A program made the position numbers and the translations under genes. Below the pieces are notes generated by a model. The model was not told the origin of the DNA and searched no databases. It worked only from the letters and a program-made list of their open reading frames with translations. A stretch of 64,000 nucleotides of DNA from Stichopus chloronotus (lineage: Eukaryota; Echinodermata; Holothuroidea; Aspidochirotida; Stichopodidae): the NCBI GenBank assembly GCA_021234535.1, contig CM037845.1, positions 2,074,501 through 2,138,500 of the forward strand. The letters run 5' to 3'. Below, one piece after another: positions 49,301-59,688 of this stretch; the first letter of the stretch is position 1; every line of letters starts with the position of its first letter.

Positions 49301-52300
49301 ATGTTGGTATTGCTGGAGAAGTCTGTCTTGCTCTTGTTCCTTCTTCCTTCTCTCAGCCTCAAATGAAACCGGGACATTATTAACAGCCCTCTGATGACAA
49401 AGATAGCAGAGCTCCTGACCAGCTCCACCGTGGCCACAGGAGGAACCAGGAGGGCTCAGACGGCTCTTGCTCTGGGTGGTGTGCGGCGGGGTTGGTGGCT
49501 TCAGGAAACGCTGGGCCTTTGGGGGTGGAAGATCCCCAGAAGGGGAACCTGGCTTGCTATTGGGTGGCGATGGATTCATGGCACTTCCACGGATTCCCCT
49601 TGGAGGTGAACTAGTGATGAGGTCATCTTCCAAGCTAATACCAGTGGCTGTTGGTATAGCAGGGCGAGGAGAAGTGCCATCTGTGAGAGAGAATGGAAAA
49701 TACCCCAATCGTAAAGGAGCCAACTGGTATCGCCTCTTCCTCATAGTAAGTTCTTCACGAATGACCAAAATGTTGGGTTTCTTGAGACAGACAGTTCAGA
49801 AGTAGGTTCATTACTAATCACTACATTACTGCTGAATACAGTCTTTTGTCAATTTTCATCACTACTATCCAGTTCCATTGCCATGGGTACATTTTAAATG
49901 AAACTAAAGAAGGCAGTTCTGACTTTACTTATTCTGCCTGGAAGCAAAGTTTACTTAAGTAATGAATATGTTTACCTTATGTTTTCTAAATCAGTAACCT
50001 GAGCCTGCAAGAGTCTTCATGAGAGAAAGTAAAACTGAGAGAGCTTGTTTTGTCTATGACCAAGACACTAGACAAAACACATTCTCTAGTGTACAGTAAG
50101 CAGTCCTTGTTGCTATGACTACAGGCCATACCATTTGGCATGTACTGTTTCAATACATGGGAAAATTGAATTCTGCAGACTTCAGCAATTGATGCAAGAG
50201 CACAATTTGGGAGTGTGAAGCAAGAAAGAGAAAAAAAGCTAGCAAGGCATACTAGCTGCATTTGAAATTTTTTGCACAAACTGTAAAACACTAGCAAACT
50301 TATCTGGGGTTGAGTAGTCATGGATGATCAAGGAACCTGTGTTATATCAACCATTACTCCCATTGCTTTGCAGACTTGAAAAGGACACTGTTACTGACAC
50401 TGAGTTTGAAAGATAAAGTCCTGTTTAAGATTAGTTAGTGAGTTTGCAACTTAATTTGGTCTAATCTATCCATTTCTCCACTAATTCCTTTCTTCTCTTT
50501 CACTTTCTCTGACAGTATTTCCATTTCCTCATCATTCCTTTAACTTCCCTCTTTTAAGCTTGGCACTTTGAGTTACCGTAGTGTAGTCAAGCATAGTCTA
50601 CTGTAGACCACAGGAAGGCAAAACACTCCAAACGCTATCTGATGGGCGATAGCTCACCTAGATTTAAGATAGATAAATTCGGTTGCATCATTGAAAACTT
50701 ACCAGTCTGATCGTTCAACTCATATTCTGGGACGTGATCTCCTACTTCATCTGGTTCTTGCGTCAGTTCCTCACCTGCTGGCTCCTCCTCCGTCTCTTGG
50801 ATAGGTGGCATTCCCCCCTTGACTTGTACATTGTCATTCTCTGGCAGTAAGCCATCTTTACCAGCCCCTTGGGTTATCCTGAAATAACGGGATATTATTT
50901 AACATTTGTTTAATTTTAAAGACTCTTACGATGAAAAGTAAAAAAAAAATTGTAACTTTTAGCAAAGACTCAAACTGGCTTGCATTTGAGAAACAAAATG
51001 CTGGAATTTATATTTACTCAAAACCAGTCAGGTAATTTAAATGAACATAAACTTCAGTATTTATTTCAAGATGTAAACATCTTGAAGCTTGAGTAATGAG
51101 TAATTAAGCTGGCAGAATCTTCCTGACATGGTAGGCTAGAAGAAGCCTTATGGGTGTTCATTTGGGGGCCTCTTCTCAGGGCAATTTTTCTGGCGTCAAG
51201 TAGTTACTTTGAGAGCACTATTGTATATCCTGTAACACCAGGTTAAGACTTCATGTGCTTCTATTGTATTAGTACAAGCTTTCAGGTACTGTCTTAAACT
51301 GTAATAATAACACTGCATGAGTCCTAGTTATACTGTTCTGTGGCAGCTGGCATGAAGAGAAAATCCTGACTGCCGGCTGGCACGAAATTCAATGAAAGTC
51401 CAACAGCAAATGTCTGAAATTCATGGAAATATAGGTATTTATCATTGCAATATAAAAACAACCCACATTTTGTACTGTTGTCAAATTTAGATACAATTAA
51501 ATACTTTTCACAAATGCAAACTTGCAAAAAATTCATTTTCAAACATCAAGATGGAGGTCAATTCTTGACACAAACTTAGCTCAAAAATAGGGAAAAAATG
51601 TGGAAGTTACCATGTCAGCATATTTCACTTGTAAAAAAAAAAAAAGAGAGTGGGAATACCCCCTCCTCTTAGACTTTTCCCCAGGAGAGCATTCACAGTT
51701 CAGTGACAAAGCACTTCAGCCGATAGAGCCCTATACACTGGCATACACATCTGCTGATTCTGACATACAGTAGGTAAAAGCTCTTCTGAAACAACCAAAA
51801 ATCTATTTTACTTTACTTTTTCTGTCTTCCCCTATCTTTTAAAACAAATAGACCTGTAACATAACAATGAGCTTATGAAGAATTTATGCCTAAGTGTGAG
51901 AAGATTATCAGATATGGTTTACCTGTTTCCTTAAAAGTCAGAATTCCTTCATAAATGTTGCTTCATATTCTCTTCTACTATTTGAGTAAAAAAAAAACTT
52001 ATTTCTCACCTTGGAAGAACTAGGGTATTGCTAGTCCCTGGCCTGACACTGGAAGCTCTAGATATCACAGAGTCTGTGGTATCTGGTCTCTGGAAAGATG
52101 ATTAACATTAAATATAAATTATAATCAAAAAAGGAATTTATGAATATTCAATTAGTCTTGAGCTTACGTTTTTGATGTTATGTGTAATAACTGTAAAATG
52201 TAATAACACCACTAACTACCATTTAACATTTCTTTGCAATATTTATACAAGCTAGAATGACATAAATGTCCATCAATATATGATACACCTAGGATACAAA

Positions 52301-55300
52301 TAACTGAGGTCAGCTCTTGTGAAATTCAGATACCCTCCTCTACCAGCACCTAATTGGGGATACTTTCCCTCCTTGAAACACTTCACCATTTGACCCAAAC
52401 TTCTTCAATCCTCGACCAGACCTCCTCCAATCTCTTAGAACAATTTTGACAGGTTGGGACCTTCAGGAAAGTACCCTTGCAAATGCCTAACACTTAAAGC
52501 ATGCTAACATATTTGAGGAAATATTAACTAGCCACTGTTGTACTTTGTGCCATTTCAGTATAACCTGTTGAATAGAAGATCAACTTGTGATTACCCCTTC
52601 CAAAAATTGAACAGTTCTTTAATATAATAAAAAAATATATATATCAATGGCTTCCTTTTTGTATTTATTGCTTACTTTACTTCCATCATGAACATTCTTG
52701 CATACAACTAATAATAAAAGTTCATTGCAACTATTGTTTTAATGTCTCAAGTTTTATCAACAAAATGACCGTAATAGCCAATGCTGCAAGTTGACTCATA
52801 TATGGTGGAGGATGATATCATTAAAGAATCTGGTTTGATTTCAGAAGTTATAAGCACCTCAACACACGCCACACTGATTTCAAAGAATTCAGGTCGCAAA
52901 CAATCCTTAATAAGTACTGTCAAGTTCCAGGACCTGATTTGTACAGCTATGCTGGGGATGATTGCACACATTTGGTTAAATAGTATCTTCCTAGATGGAA
53001 AGTTTTTATCACCATTCTCTTTCTCCATCAAGAGTCATATGATAACAATTTTAAGGTGGAACATGAGTTGAAAATTTATCATATTTTGCCACTGAAAGTC
53101 AAATGTGTTGTAGCCACTACAAAGAAAAAAATTGTTCAAGTCCCATTTTTGCCTACATGAATATTCATACCATTTCCATTGGTCTTTTCGATTTCAAGCA
53201 ATGTTGATTGACGGTTAGGCTTTCTTAGAGAGTCTGAATTTTGTGGGGCCAAATAAATGCTAGAGATAACTTTCAAATTCAAATATCTGGAAGATGAATG
53301 GCTAGTTCTCTTTCAGATTTTGTGACAGGTGATCTTTTCCCCAACTTTCTCTTTCCTGAAACACTGATGAAGAATAAACATAGATGAGCAGGCAATTGCC
53401 AATTCAATTCTTATTCCAGCTTCAAGCTGAACTGGAGTTTCCAAACTCTAAAAGTTTGAAAGAACCTGCACAGTGGATTTCTATGCATCATTTAAAACCA
53501 GCTTCCCAAATCTAAACCAGCACAATAAATGATAATGAAAGCTATGAAGGCCTATTGTAACTTGCTTGAAAAAGCTGTGAAATCTGTAAATTTGCATCTT
53601 GAACAGCTGAACCATGAATATTCAATACATTAGTATGGGTGGTCGCAACAACTCTACAAAAATCCTTCATACAGTACAACCGTGGCGAATAACGATAAAA
53701 TTCCTTTTCTCAGAGAATGTTTGGAATAAGAAAAAGGGAAGAAATTTTCTCCTTCACTGTTCTGTGAGCTAGACTTTCAAAAAATTCATCAACAAATATG
53801 GAAGGGGACATTAACAGAAAAAAGTGCTTGAGGTGAAAGTAGCCTTGGACCAAGATCAGATCAGACAATGTCTGACTTTAGGTGACATTCACTAGCGTGT
53901 GGAATAATTTGGAAGCAAAGTATGCATCATGAAATTTATTCTATATTCTGCATGAAGCATTTTTTAAATACCAGATCAATCTTCTGATGGTCTGTCACAA
54001 CAGGTTCTAATGAGTTTACAGCAGAAGAACATCTTCTGTCCTCTCATTACACAAAATCACACTAGTCACAGCTAGTACTTATCACCTGTGTCGTGCTCTT
54101 CAGTTGTATTCTACGTCCATGACATTAATGGCAATCAATAACGTGTTTAACTTACATTTCTGAGTGCCTCTGACAACTGTCCTGATCCATCCATCATATT
54201 CATAAAGTCTTTGAAGAATTTCATCTTGACTTTACCATCCCTGATGACAAGTTTCCCAATCCCGCAGAATGTAAACTCAACATTCCTCCTGGCTTGGACT
54301 GCCCTTGAGTATGCTTGCAATACTTCCTTAACACAACCCTCGATGGTATCTCGATCGAAAGGACTCTCGCTAGAGAGGGCTGAAAAGTTGAGTTGGACGA
54401 TTGGTATTTGACCTGATAAAACAAATAAAGCAAAACGAATCAAATCAAACAAAATCCTATGCATGTGTGGAATCGTAAAACAAAAATTTGGAGATGTAAA
54501 GTTTCACCTTTCATTAGTAAACCTCTAGGTCTTTCCCAATTTCCATCTGTTTTGTTAATAATATTGTGATGCACTAATTGCAGTGTCAGTAAACAACTTG
54601 TAAAATGAGTAAACATAGCAACCATAAAGAGTGATACTGACCTGATGTAAAATGCTTTGGATTCTGTAAGCCATGTGTCTGAGCAAATTTCTCTGATAAA
54701 ACAAAAACTGGTCTTTGTATCAGCATGAACTTATTATTGCCGATATCAAGTTTCTTCTGACTGAATGTAAATGTCCCGATCCCAGGGATGTGAACACCTT
54801 TCTGTAGAGCCATGTGACGTTCAACAAAAGCTGAAACATTGTCCCAGACACTGACGATATCTGCAATTTAAGCATATGTTAAAAATAAAATCGTGAAAAT
54901 AAAATCAGGAAAGCTGACGTTTATGCAACTTATCCATACGGTAAAAGATACATGCCAAATGAATTTATTGCAAAAGCAGAAACTGCAAGAAATACCATAA
55001 TTACAAACGAGACAAAGCATAGATCCAAAATTAAAATTTCTACTATTTCAGCAGCTGGACTACTCTCGTCCTTGGTCAGCTGTTACATGATCCACGGTAG
55101 CCTTGGAAGACCAACATCTGAACAAATATTTACACAGTATAGTAACTAATCATGAGTCAATCAGTATCATGTGTCCATCACTGAGTCCTGAACGTCACCA
55201 CATCGTGCAGACGTGGTGCAATTTCAATGTCAACATGATCTATAAAGTGCACTCTTCAAAAAAAAATCAAAAGCAATTATTTGCCTTATCAGTTTTCAGG

Positions 55301-56207
55301 TTCAAAGAGAATGTATGTTCTTTACGGTGATGTTTTTAAGCTTCCCCTTAACAATGAACGAAAACATTTCCAAAATTTGTGACCAATATGTATCAATGAA
55401 GTTTGCATAGTAGCAACGTAAGAAAGAAAAGACAGCATTCTTTTTGTTTATAAAGATAACTATTCTTAATTGTATAAAGATAACTATTCTTAATTTTGGT
55501 GTTTAACTGTTTTCCTTCCACTTTCCTAGTGATTGACTCATGACTACTTCACAGACATTGAGTTGTGTACTGCAACCTTTACTTCAAAATTCATTTGCTG
55601 TGGATTACTCAAATTAGGCATCACAAACATATAGTCCAATGAGAAACATAACAAACTTTAACTGCATAGTGCTATTGATTTTAGTAAATGTTTTAATATT
55701 TTATGGTCATGACACTCCCAGTATATGAGTGAACACACTCAGTCTAGTGAGATTCAGATTGAGACACATCATATTGACAGAACTACGGTTAGTCCGACAA
55801 TAAAACTTGACTTAGAATAACACACAGTCCTAGCCTAGTAATCAAATGAAATGTTAAATTATTTATGTAGAGGGGCCTAGGAAGAAAAACGCATCTAGCC
55901 TAGCCTAACAATTAGTTACACTTACACAGGCTACCATTTGGCAAATTTATTATCACACGTGTAGGTTAACCACTTAAAATCAAACAACTTTTCTCATCCC
56001 TCTAATCATGATCAGAATGAAAAGGTAATTTCAGTATCTAAGAACTGACTGGTTACGAGTAAACGATGCATTTTCAATGTTATCTTAACTTTATAAACTT
56101 GCACGTTTCAAATGCTAAGTTAACTTACCATCATCCGAGAGCTTCGGGATCGCAGAATATTTATTTTTCTTCGCCTCGGCGACGAATTCCTGAAGAGCGT
56201 CCGTCAT
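42176..56207 (-). CDS. CCDC81: CCDC81 homologue (HU-like domain / coiled-coil protein), 12 coding exons
   Basis: Coding exons in transcript order: 56207-56129, 54860-54642, 54412-54156, 52089-52010, 50878-50703, 49680-49268, 48550-48443, 47321-47152, 46128-46050, 44578-44354 (probable cassette), 43393-43167, 42440-42176. They sum to 2298 nt (765 residues plus TAA), or 690 residues without the cassette; human CCDC81 is about 650. Every junction keeps phase with GT-AG sites. Two N-terminal HU/IHF-like domains (about 27-100 and 101-185) have GVHIPGIGTFTF, GNNKFMLIQRPVF and VEFTFCGIGKLVIRDGKVKM. A CxxC follows at 362-365, then acidic/basic coiled coils (RLEQVQLAEE, EPIFGK) and the C-terminal CxxCQRR...GESN block. 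All are in the order of vertebrate CCDC81. Mammalian CCDC81 has been reported at the centrosome, and the HU-like fold is a published prediction. An in-frame TGA at 56226-56228 precedes the ATG (A at -3). Confidence 0.95.
44354..44578 (-). CDS. CCDC81: CCDC81 probable cassette exon, 75 codons
   Basis: Lies between exons 9 and 10, both of which meet in phase 0. It is itself bounded by a pyrimidine-rich acceptor (TTCTCCTCTAACCAG) and a GTAGGC donor, open throughout and exactly 225 nt, so it can be included or skipped without shifting frame. It encodes VHIRDMLNHSLDEEDKRMQK, a Ser/Arg/Pro-rich part, and ends SESEPVRFQTPDQRM. VRFQ resembles VRFKP at the start of the next exon. I know of no vertebrate equivalent. 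Coding use is probable but unproven. Confidence 0.5.
44900..46049. other. CCDC81 intron 9, rest: nothing recognised
   Basis: AT-rich intron. The ORF at 45601-45783 has no splice or homology support. Confidence 0.4.
46050..48550 (-). CDS. CCDC81: CCDC81 exons 7-9: coiled-coil body
   Basis: Exon 7 (48550-48443, 36 codons, phase 0 to 0) reads AQNLSNRHHSQKIAAFNLGV with SEAVKAKKKERP after it; vertebrates have NQKNAAYNLGVAEAI here. Exon 8 (47321-47152) has FQNRPLTP and FLERLEQVQLAEE. Exon 9 (46128-46050) has ELAAQREQYLRDKAAQTDMY and QRALSAQ. The E/K/Q-rich heptads indicate a long coiled coil. All three agree with the vertebrate order, so none is optional in the family. Confidence 0.92.
47495..48380 (+). 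repeat. Dispersed repeat family B, copy 2 (CCDC81 intron 7)
   Basis: Starts AACCAGAAAGCCAAAAGGCT, with GTGATTCCTTG following, and runs through several diverged modules 'gacctctggtgacctcaaatgacctttgacctccaccaaaa' to about 48330-48380. A perfect TGACCTTTGACCT DR1 lies at 47905-47917 and a one-mismatch DR1 at 48193-48205. It is uninterrupted, unlike copy 1 at 7340-8255. A short third piece in reverse orientation lies at 62942-62990. Confidence 0.75.
48992..49036 (-). other. CCDC81: Duplicated exon 6 tail, copy 3: candidate 45-nt microexon
   Basis: Reads TAG|CAA TAC ... GAA GAG|GTAAAT, encoding QYQHLKDAEGIIREE, a further 138 bp along. The frame, both flanking splice dinucleotides and the coiled-coil character are retained despite three residue changes. 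The acceptor tract is again not pyrimidine-rich. Confidence 0.35.
49130..49174 (-). other. CCDC81: Duplicated exon 6 tail, copy 2: candidate 45-nt microexon
   Basis: On the minus strand this reads TAG|CAA TAC ... GAG CAG|GTAAAT, that is an AG, 15 codons QYQHLKDMESIIREQ, and a donor. It differs from the exon 6 tail by one residue (M for T) and lies exactly 138 bp downstream of it. Use as an exon would be in frame (phase 0 to 0), because exon 6 ends in phase 0. The preceding tract is purine-rich (GGGGGGACAG), so the acceptor is weak and splicing is uncertain. Confidence 0.4.
49268..49680 (-). CDS. CCDC81: CCDC81 exon 6: Pro-rich linker, CxxC knuckle and coiled-coil start
   Basis: 413 nt, phase 1 to 0. 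Residues 271-357 are Pro/Ser rich. CYLCHQRA (C362, C365) is followed by the helical EAERRKKEQEQDRLLQQYQH and LKDTESIIREQ. Vertebrate CCDC81 has CYxCxQRAQRN...LLQQYQxLKDQE at this place. The CxxC may pair with the C-terminal Cys block as a zinc site (inference). The last 45 nt of this exon, with the donor, are duplicated twice in the following intron. Confidence 0.93.
50703..52089 (-). CDS. CCDC81: CCDC81 exons 4-5: acidic linker
   Basis: Exon 4 (80 nt, phase 0 to 2) starts RPDTTDSV, matching the conserved RPDTVDSV just after the second HU domain in vertebrates. Exon 5 (176 nt, phase 2 to 1) is acidic and low-complexity (QETEEEPAGEELTQEPDE), with no fold expected. Exon 5 has no vertebrate counterpart that I can recall at residue level; it is supported by clean splice sites and phase. 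Confidence 0.82.
52090..54155. other. CCDC81 intron 3: nothing coding supported
   Basis: Two overlapping ORFs of about 95 codons on opposite strands (52747-53071) have no recognisable content and no matching splice phase. Nothing else was recognised. Confidence 0.4.
54156..56207 (-). CDS. CCDC81: CCDC81 exons 1-3: paired HU-like domains
   Basis: Exon 1 (79 nt) encodes MTDALQEFVAEAKKNKYSAI and ends in phase 1. Exon 2 gives DIVSVWDNVSAFVERHMALQ and GVHIPGIGTFTFSQKKLDIG followed by NNKFMLIQRPVFVLSEKF. Exon 3 gives the second domain, with SPFDRDTIEGCVKEVLQAY and GIGKLVIRDGKVKMKF, then MDGSG. The GxG-F-F hairpin and the (I/L)xRPVF strand are the HU/IHF-like core. Bacterial HU uses this hairpin to bind DNA, but the eukaryotic version lacks an obvious intercalating Pro arm, so DNA binding should not be assumed. 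Confidence 0.93.
56129..56207 (-). CDS. CCDC81: CCDC81 first coding exon
   Basis: 79 nt from the ATG to the donor GTAAGTTA. It encodes 26 residues and one base of a Gly codon that is completed in exon 2. The upstream in-frame TGA and A at -3 favour this start. Confidence 0.85.
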
Positions 56208-56415
56208 TTTCAACCGATTTATTGCTCACACATAATAAGTCGTTATGAAGACTCAAAACTGTAACTGTAAATAAAACTTGAATCTAGACTAAATTTTACT
56301 GCAACACATGATGTATCGATGGCTTGCATGCATTCCAATCCTTTTCGTTGCCCATATGATTTGGCTGAGTTACTGTGTTGTATACTGTACACAATACAAC
56401 AATGCCGAGGGATAA

Positions 56416-56429
56416 GTTGCTATAGCGAT
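56416..56429. promoter_or_regulatory. X-box-like RFX site upstream of CCDC81
   Basis: GTTGCTATAGCGAT agrees with the imperfect palindrome GTTGCCATGGCAAC at 10 of 14 positions. It lies 209 bp before the ATG, the usual place for RFX sites in cilia genes. A further half-site GTTGCCC is at 56347-56353. A ciliary or centrosomal gene would be an expected RFX target. Confidence 0.4.
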
Positions 56430-57239
56430 TGTATTGTGTTTACTAAAGTGATATGACGTAATCCTCGAAAGAGAAGACAGTGAAGTTATTCTTTGGAACG
56501 CCATGACACAAATAAACAGCTACACATATAGGCAAGGGCAGTGGCAAATTCCATACCTGGTCGAAGCAGAGCAATGTAAAGTTCAGTCAGTTTTCACCTT
56601 TCATGGTTAGGCCTCGATCTTCTTTTCTTTCAGAGAGTAAAGCTGAAACACTAACGAAAGCATTTTGCGGCGAATTACTACCTAAGGGTGAATGGCCTGT
56701 TGTATGGATGTAAGAAAATTGAATCATTGTATGGCATCCCTTAGTCAAACATACCAGAAAATGTGTTAGACGGGGACAATACACGATTTTACAGTAATAT
56801 TATGGCCAGGCTTCGGTCTTCCCCCCCCCCCCTATTTTCTTGGATACTAAGCAATTTGAAGGCCTTAAACGAAACTCCATTATCTGTGTTTCAGTTTGGA
56901 TACTGGTTTCAATTAAGCGTTTGCGCCCGCCCCCTCCAAAAACAAAGAAAAAGAAAACAGGGGATTTTTTTCCCATAATGCGTCTTTATCCCTTTTATAT
57001 GTGAGGGAAAGGGGGACCTTTTGCTATTATATTTACATTTATGTCTAGGTGTTTTATCCTGTCTTGTCTTCAGTGCTTCACTTTGCAGTGCAATGTATCA
57101 CTGCATTTTACCAACAATTATTAAACAGCTTGATCCTTTTGAAGGCACTTAAAAAGTAATGTCATGTATTGAACATATCACAGTCAATTAGCTGCTCTCT
57201 CTAATGGTCATGTTCAGCTCAGTTCAAGATTAATAAAAA

Positions 57240-57574
57240 AAAATCCCCAGAACATCCATATTTTTGAAACCAACGTTTGTGGATGTAGAATGATAGATTA
57301 TTCAAAATTAGGAAAGAAAGTAGCCCTTTTTCAAGGAATAAGTTAGTCACAGATCGAAATTCAGTTATTTGTTGCTCAACACTAATTTGTTCACCCAAAC
57401 TTTTTAAAATACAAATGATGCATTTTCCGATGCTCATCACATGCATAATGATTTAGGAGATGAAGCTTTGGTAGATATTTATTGATGAGACTGAATGCAG
57501 GGTTTTACAATGATTAAAGCTATTTTCTTTTGTATGTCATGTTGGTGTATTCTAAACGTCCTATTTCTCTTTAA
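57240..57574. mobile_element. Older copy of the TTAA MITE
   Basis: Aligns with 7530-7856 over its full interior ('gtttgtgg-tg-agaatga-agattattcaaaat', 'ttatttgttgctcaacactaatttgttcacccaaact'). The right end TCCTATTTCTCTTTAA retains TTAA. The left inverted repeat has eroded. A C-run and G-run follow at once. Confidence 0.7.
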
Positions 57575-57884
57575 CCGGAGCGGGAGGGGGGGGGGGGAGG
57601 GGGTGATATCTATCTTATTCCGACTCGAAGCTAGCAGAAGTTTTACCACATTCGGATACCATAGCACCAGGCCTTTGCAGCACTGTTTACAGGATGGACG
57701 CTGCATTTAACATTTCGTGTTGAAATCCGTGCTATTTAAACTTAGCCTAATTGGAGCATGAGATTGACTTAATGCACTGTATGTAAAATGCAGCAACAAT
57801 ACCGTACGTACAACTAGTCTACGTGATATCAGCAATTTTTTTTTCGCGCAATAAGTTCCGAGCAGAGTTTTCTGTCGGAAAATA

Positions 57885-58013
57885 GTCGGTCTCGTACCCG
57901 GTTTCGACCCGAGTCCTCGAGTCATTTCAGTCGAGTCCGAGTCCTAAAGGCACGAGTTCGAGTCACGACGATCGGGACTCGAGACCGCCGGTTTCGAGAC
58001 CGATCTCGAGTCA
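57885..58013. repeat. CpG-dense CGAGTC-rich degenerate block
   Basis: The hexamer CGAGTC occurs six times on the plus strand, and GACTCG once, in under 130 bp. Related TCGAGAC and GGTTTCGA pieces lie between. It is strikingly CpG-rich in an AT-rich, CpG-poor surround. No ORF. Confidence 0.6.
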
Positions 58014-58379
58014 TCTAACTCTGGTAAAACACACCCGGGCCGGTTGTGCCGGCTAGTTCCAATTAAGACATTTGAGAGGCATGTGGATTGCCTATCCTGG
58101 TTCACATATGTCAGCCCAGTTATATCTGTCTGGTGTCCTGAGCTGGATCCCAGATATTTTGCTTGCTGCAGGGTACTTGGTTAAAATTTATCTTTTAGAG
58201 CACTCACAACTGCATGATTAAGTGAATTTAAGCAAATCTATAGTGTACTGTTGTTTGTTGTTATGTAGAAAGGATTTAATCAAATCAAGTAACTAAAATT
58301 AAATCAATTTAGGCTGGGTGTTGATTTGCTATTGAAAGCGAGGGGGACATGTGGAGCACCTGAACTTCTCCTAAAAGTG

Positions 58380-58520
58380 CCGTAAGCTATAGTCCCAGGG
58401 AACATTTTTTTTGTGAAGGAGCTGGGGGGGGGGGGGGTGCTCGCAGCACTATCAAAGCGGAGCGCCACCATCAGTTGGCGTTCATCGTACAAGAAATTTT
58501 TTGGCTTTGCAAACCCCAGG
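58380..58520. repeat. Dispersed 'AGCGCCACCATC' element, inverse copy
   Basis: 'ctatcaaagcggagcgccaccatcagttgg' preceded by a 14-G run. Related pieces are at 14750-14790, 58845-58880 and 61640-61775, and the forward-orientation form is in the tandem units of 12940-13860. Confidence 0.55.
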
Positions 58521-59167
58521 TGACCGAAAACGGCACTTTCCGAGTTTTGTAAGCTGTATGTACCCAATCTTTATAGGGATCTCATGTTGCAGTAATTCAA
58601 AATGAAGGCCTAAAAACAGCAGCCTAATACATATCAGATGGGTTGAAATGATGCAAAATTCGTACATGAATTATGCATCCTCTTTCATTTATTACTGAAG
58701 TGTTTGGTATATATTGGGGGCGAACATACCCCCACCCAGTTCTGCTGCCACTGGCATAGGAAGACTTGGAGGAAATGCCGGTGAAACAGTAAGGAATCTA
58801 TCAGGCTCGTAGCTTCTCTGTATGGACACAAAGCAAAACTCCACCATTGGTTGGCCTGTAGTGTGCAAGAAAGTTGTTGATACAAACGCTGAAACACCCC
58901 TCAGATTGCAGTTAAAGGCACTTTACAGTTTCTCTGGAGTCATTAATTTTCTTCTGAACATAAGTTAGGAAATTTACCCTTCCACTAAGAATAATGTAGT
59001 TTTTTTTTTTTTTTTACTTTCAGGTTACAAAAAGTGGGAAGGCTGACAAATGGTTAGTATTCCCTCTCATCCAAAGAGTGGATTAGGATCCCGTGGGAAG
59101 AAAACAAACCTAAACCTTGCCATTACCAAATTCTCGATTCCTCGGGCAACACACTATCAGATCTTTC

Positions 59168-59203
59168 ATCAATTCAATTTCAATTCAATTTCAATTCAAT
59201 TCA
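59168..59203 (+). repeat. 11-bp simple repeat TTCAATTCAAT
   Basis: Three tandem copies of an 11-bp AT-rich unit, 150 bp before the AGATATCT array. AATTCAATT is the same string as the spacer in that array. Confidence 0.7.
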
Positions 59204-59349
59204 TACCCCCATTTTCCATTTCCCCACCTTTTCTTCGTATTTTTCTTTTTCCCGTTGGGGATTTTTGCTGGTTTCCAGGTGGAGTTGTAAGGACACGATC
59301 CACACACCGCGCCAGTATGGCAAGACGTTTACCTTTTTGTTCATGAATT

Positions 59350-59525
59350 CAAGACATCTTCAAATAGTTAAAGATATCTTAATTGAATTTCTTTAATTCA
59401 TTGCATTTGAAAATACCTAGAATTCAATTGAAGATATCTGTTATTCAAATTTAGATATCTATAATTGAATTGAAGATATCTATAATTCAATTAAAAATAT
59501 CTACAATTGGGTTTAAGATATCTAA
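59350..59525. repeat. Third 21-bp-phased AGATATCT array
   Basis: Cores start at 59432, 59453, 59474, 59495 (AAATATCT) and 59516, an exact 21-bp step, with AATT/AATTCAATT spacers. Earlier, less regular cores are at 59352, 59372 and 59411. The core, spacer type and period are the same as at 8262-8490, 51 kb away. Confidence 0.85.
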
Positions 59526-59688
59526 AGGTTTTGCATCATCACATCACGCCCTATTTCCGTTTGTCTGCTTCAGTCACACCTACAAATCTTCCTTATTTGC
59601 ATATGATTACCCCAGGGAGCTTAGCAACACATCATCACTTTTGAGAAAGGTATAATTTTAATACCATGGTGTATTCTGTCGGAACAAT

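Larger units (their letters stand above)
48935..49320. repeat. 138-bp tandem triplication spanning the exon 6 / intron 6 boundary
   Basis: TCAGATGTTGGTATTGCT starts at 49021, 49159 and 49297, spacing exactly 138 bp twice. Each unit is about 45 bp of exon end, the donor, and about 93 bp of C-rich (plus-strand) intron. The unit near the exon and the middle unit are the closest pair; the far unit is more diverged. The plus-strand ORF 48908-49366 is only the antisense shadow of this array. Confidence 0.9.

Noticed and set aside
48908..49366. Plus-strand ORF of 152 codons with three internal repeats
   Set aside because: It is the antisense of the duplicated CCDC81 exon 6 tail; the repeat structure comes from the 138-bp DNA duplication.
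52747..53071. Two overlapping opposite-strand ORFs of about 95 codons in CCDC81 intron 3
   Set aside because: No family match, and neither is bounded by splice sites of the needed phase 0-0. Mutual antisense openness is common in AT-poor stop contexts.
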